From Candidatus Woesearchaeota archaeon (lineage in GTDB: Archaea > Nanobdellota > Nanobdellia > Woesearchaeales > GW2011-AR4): DNA of 6,924 nucleotides. The DNA lies in assembly GCA_030631975.1 (NCBI GenBank), contig DAOVKD010000032.1, forward strand, positions 1 to 6,924, given 5' to 3'. Position numbers and translations under genes: made by a program. Below are positions 5,379 through 6,924 of this stretch, in pieces; the stretch's first letter is position 1; each line of letters begins with the position of its first letter. The notes below the pieces were generated by a model. That model saw only the letters and a program-made list of their open reading frames with translations, did no database searches and had not been told where the DNA came from.

Positions 5379-5390
5379 TTATATATAAAT
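5379..5390 (-). promoter_or_regulatory. TATA box of the 167-residue gene (leaderless)
   Basis: ATTTATATATAA on the minus strand is centred about 26 bp before the ATG at 5358. It lies in the 65-bp gap after the aCPSF1 stop codon, so the gene has its own promoter although it could also be reached by read-through from aCPSF1. No Shine-Dalgarno sequence precedes the ATG. Confidence 0.65.
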
Positions 5391-5423
5391 CTTTCTATTT
5401 ATAGCCACTATGAAGAAGTAACA

Positions 5424-6924
5424 TTATTTAATCCTAACAGCTTCCAGATTTCTGGGAGCCATTGTTTCTACTCTAAAATTTTTATGCAAAGAACTCGCTA
5501 AATCCAAACATTTTGAACTCTCTCCATGATTAATAATAATCTTTTTAGGGCGGGGCTCGCATTTTCCAACAAAATTCATTAACTGGGCTCTATTGCTGTG
5601 TCCACTAAAACCCTCTACAGTATGAACCTCCAGTTTGATCTGTACAACCTCGCTATTACCGCCACTGGTTACTGTATATTCTTTTTCCCCTCTTTGTATT
5701 CTTCGCCCTAAACTGCCTTCTCCCTGGTAATTAACAAATATCATTGAATTCTTTTTATTGTCAGCAAGGTGCCTTAAATATTCAACAGAAGGGCCTCCCT
5801 GCAGCATTCCTGATGTTGCCAAAATTACGCATGGCCCTGTTTCCTCAATTATCTGCATTCTTTCTTCCTGGCTTCCTACCCTTTTGAATATATCCGATAA
5901 AAATGGATTTTGATCGCGGTGGAATATTAATTTACGTATTGAATTGTTTAAGTATTCAGGATATGCTGTATGTATTGCAGTCACGTCCCACACTAAACCG
6001 TCAATATACACAGGTATCTTATCAAGAACACCCATCCTCACCATATTTTCAATTACAACCATGATCTCCTGGCTTCTTCCTACCCCTAAGGTGGGTATTA
6101 AGACTTTCCCGCCCCTTTTTATTGTATCCTCCACAATTTTTTTGAGTTCAATATCGCTCTTCTGCCTTTCAGGAGCATTATTTTCCCTGCCGCCATAAGT
6201 TGACTCTAAAAGCAATGTTTCTAATCTTGGAAATAGTGTTACAGCAGGATCCAAAAGCATTGTCCTTCCATATTTCTGGTCACCAGTATATAGGATGTTA
6301 TGCAGGCCATTGCCTACATGCAGATGCACCATTGCGCTCCCTAAAATATGTCCTGCATTGTACAAGGTAATCCTCATATCAGGAGTTACATCAGTGACCT
6401 CATCATATTCTAATGTAATGGTATGTTTCACCATCTCCTTTATCTCGTCTGTGGTAAATATAGGATTTTTGCTTTCTGACCTTTGTATCTTTATGTAATC
6501 CAAAAGCATCAAAGCCATGACATCTCTTGTCGGTTCAGTGCAGTATACCGGGCCTTTATAGCCATATTTGAATAAGTAAGGGGTAAAACCGCTATGGTCA
6601 ATATGGGCATGCGTTATAATTACAGCATCCAACTCGTTTATATTAAACTCAGGGGCTTCCAGATAGGGGTATGGCCGCTGTTCTGACGCTACATCAACTC
6701 CGCAGTCCAGTAAAACCCTGCTTTCCGGTGTTTGCAGTAATAAGCAGCTTCTTCCAACTTGGCGCCCGCTTCCAAGATAACTTATCCTTATCCATTCTTC
6801 CTTTCTCTCCCTAATCCAGCCGTCATAAATCCTATGCCCCACTTTATCCAGGAATTTCCTTCTGTAGTCGCTGTGCTGATAAAGCACAGCCCTTATGGTT
6901 TCTATTAATTTTGACCTTATGGCA
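5424..6924 (-). CDS. aCPSF1/FttA beta-CASP ribonuclease, N-terminus beyond window
   Basis: Archaeal homologue of CPSF73, an endoribonuclease that cleaves nascent RNA at U-rich sites and causes transcription termination. 499 residues are visible; the family is about 635, so the N-terminal KH-type domains are mostly off the right edge. Numbering from the GTG at 6887, the metallo-beta-lactamase motifs are D61 (LLDCGVD), H93-A-H95-I-D97-H98, H180 (AGHILGSA) and D203 (YTGDQKYG). The beta-CASP motifs are E228 (LESTYGG), H430 (GFSGHS) and H454 (INHGE). All metal and catalytic residues are present, so it should be active. GTG 6887 is not the true start: the frame continues upstream as IRSKLIETIRA, which fits the linker before the nuclease domain. 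The linker-to-nuclease join reads LGSGRQVGRS, where LGGFREVGRS-like sequence is common. Confidence 0.95.
   Translation of the reverse strand, partial: AIRSKLIETIRAVLYQHSDYRRKFLDKVGHRIYDGWIRERKEEWIRISYLGSGRQVGRSCLLLQTPESRVLLDCGVDVASEQRPYPYLEAPEFNINELDAVIITHAHIDHSGFTPYLFKYGYKGPVYCTEPTRDVMALMLLDYIKIQRSESKNPIFTTDEIKEMVKHTITLEYDEVTDVTPDMRITLYNAGHILGSAMVHLHVGNGLHNILYTGDQKYGRTMLLDPAVTLFPRLETLLLESTYGGRENNAPERQKSDIELKKIVEDTIKRGGKVLIPTLGVGRSQEIMVVIENMVRMGVLDKIPVYIDGLVWDVTAIHTAYPEYLNNSIRKLIFHRDQNPFLSDIFKRVGSQEERMQIIEETGPCVILATSGMLQGGPSVEYLRHLADNKKNSMIFVNYQGEGSLGRRIQRGEKEYTVTSGGNSEVVQIKLEVHTVEGFSGHSNRAQLMNFVGKCEPRPKKIIINHGESSKCLDLASSLHKNFRVETMAPRNLEAVRIK

Noticed and set aside
5944..6498. Plus-strand frames of 84 and 67 codons opposite aCPSF1
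   Set aside because: Both are antisense shadows of conserved aCPSF1 coding sequence, with no independent support.
6885..6887. GTG as the true start of aCPSF1
   Set aside because: The frame stays open to the window edge with linker-like sequence upstream, and the family has N-terminal KH domains that would be lost with this start.
6884..6892. GCACAGCCC matching the inner end of the 203-bp element's arms
   Set aside because: A 9-bp match encoding conserved residues before the aCPSF1 nuclease domain; with no further similarity it is best read as coincidence.

Overview
The window looks like part of an AT-rich archaeal chromosome. The evidence is an archaeal CPSF-type beta-CASP nuclease (aCPSF1/FttA), a type II methionine aminopeptidase, a tRNA-Arg with a bulge-helix-bulge intron at position 37/38 and no encoded CCA, and TATA-like boxes 26-28 bp upstream of start codons, which implies leaderless mRNAs. 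The base composition and the set of small or unrecognised genes would fit a DPANN-type archaeon such as Woesearchaeota or Pacearchaeota. That placement is inference; no taxonomic marker was compared.

Layout, left to right. Positions 1-642 (minus): methionine aminopeptidase, cut by the left edge, with a TATA box that predicts a leaderless transcript. Positions 643-1023: no gene, but a compact 203-bp inverted-repeat element (684-886) flanked by a 5-bp direct repeat, resembling a non-autonomous transposable element (MITE). Positions 1024-1110 (minus): intron-containing tRNA-Arg(UCG). Positions 1256-2791 (minus): a 511-residue protein that I read as a divergent MidA/NDUFAF7-like SAM-dependent methyltransferase. 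A 45-bp divergent gap with one clear TATA box leads to a plus-strand pair, 2837-4135 folC (folylpolyglutamate/dihydrofolate synthase) and 4132-4518 (a small multi-span membrane protein), joined by an ATGA overlap. Positions 4519-4854 separate convergent genes and hold U-tract terminators, a three-times repeated TAGGCATTA motif and small broken reading frames. Positions 4855-5358 (minus): an unrecognised 167-residue protein with its own TATA box. Positions 5424-6924 (minus): aCPSF1/FttA, missing its N-terminal KH region because of the right edge.

The genes do not form one pathway. aCPSF1/FttA (3'-end formation and transcription termination), methionine aminopeptidase (removal of the N-terminal Met) and tRNA-Arg are core information-processing functions; FolC is one-carbon cofactor metabolism; the rest are accessory or unknown. 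No CRISPR array, defence island, rRNA or transposase gene is visible. The best items for follow-up are the 203-bp element beside the methionine aminopeptidase promoter, an apparent in-frame palindromic insert in the C-terminal part of folC, the unusual archaeal MidA-like protein, and the repeat-rich convergent spacer at 4519-4871.
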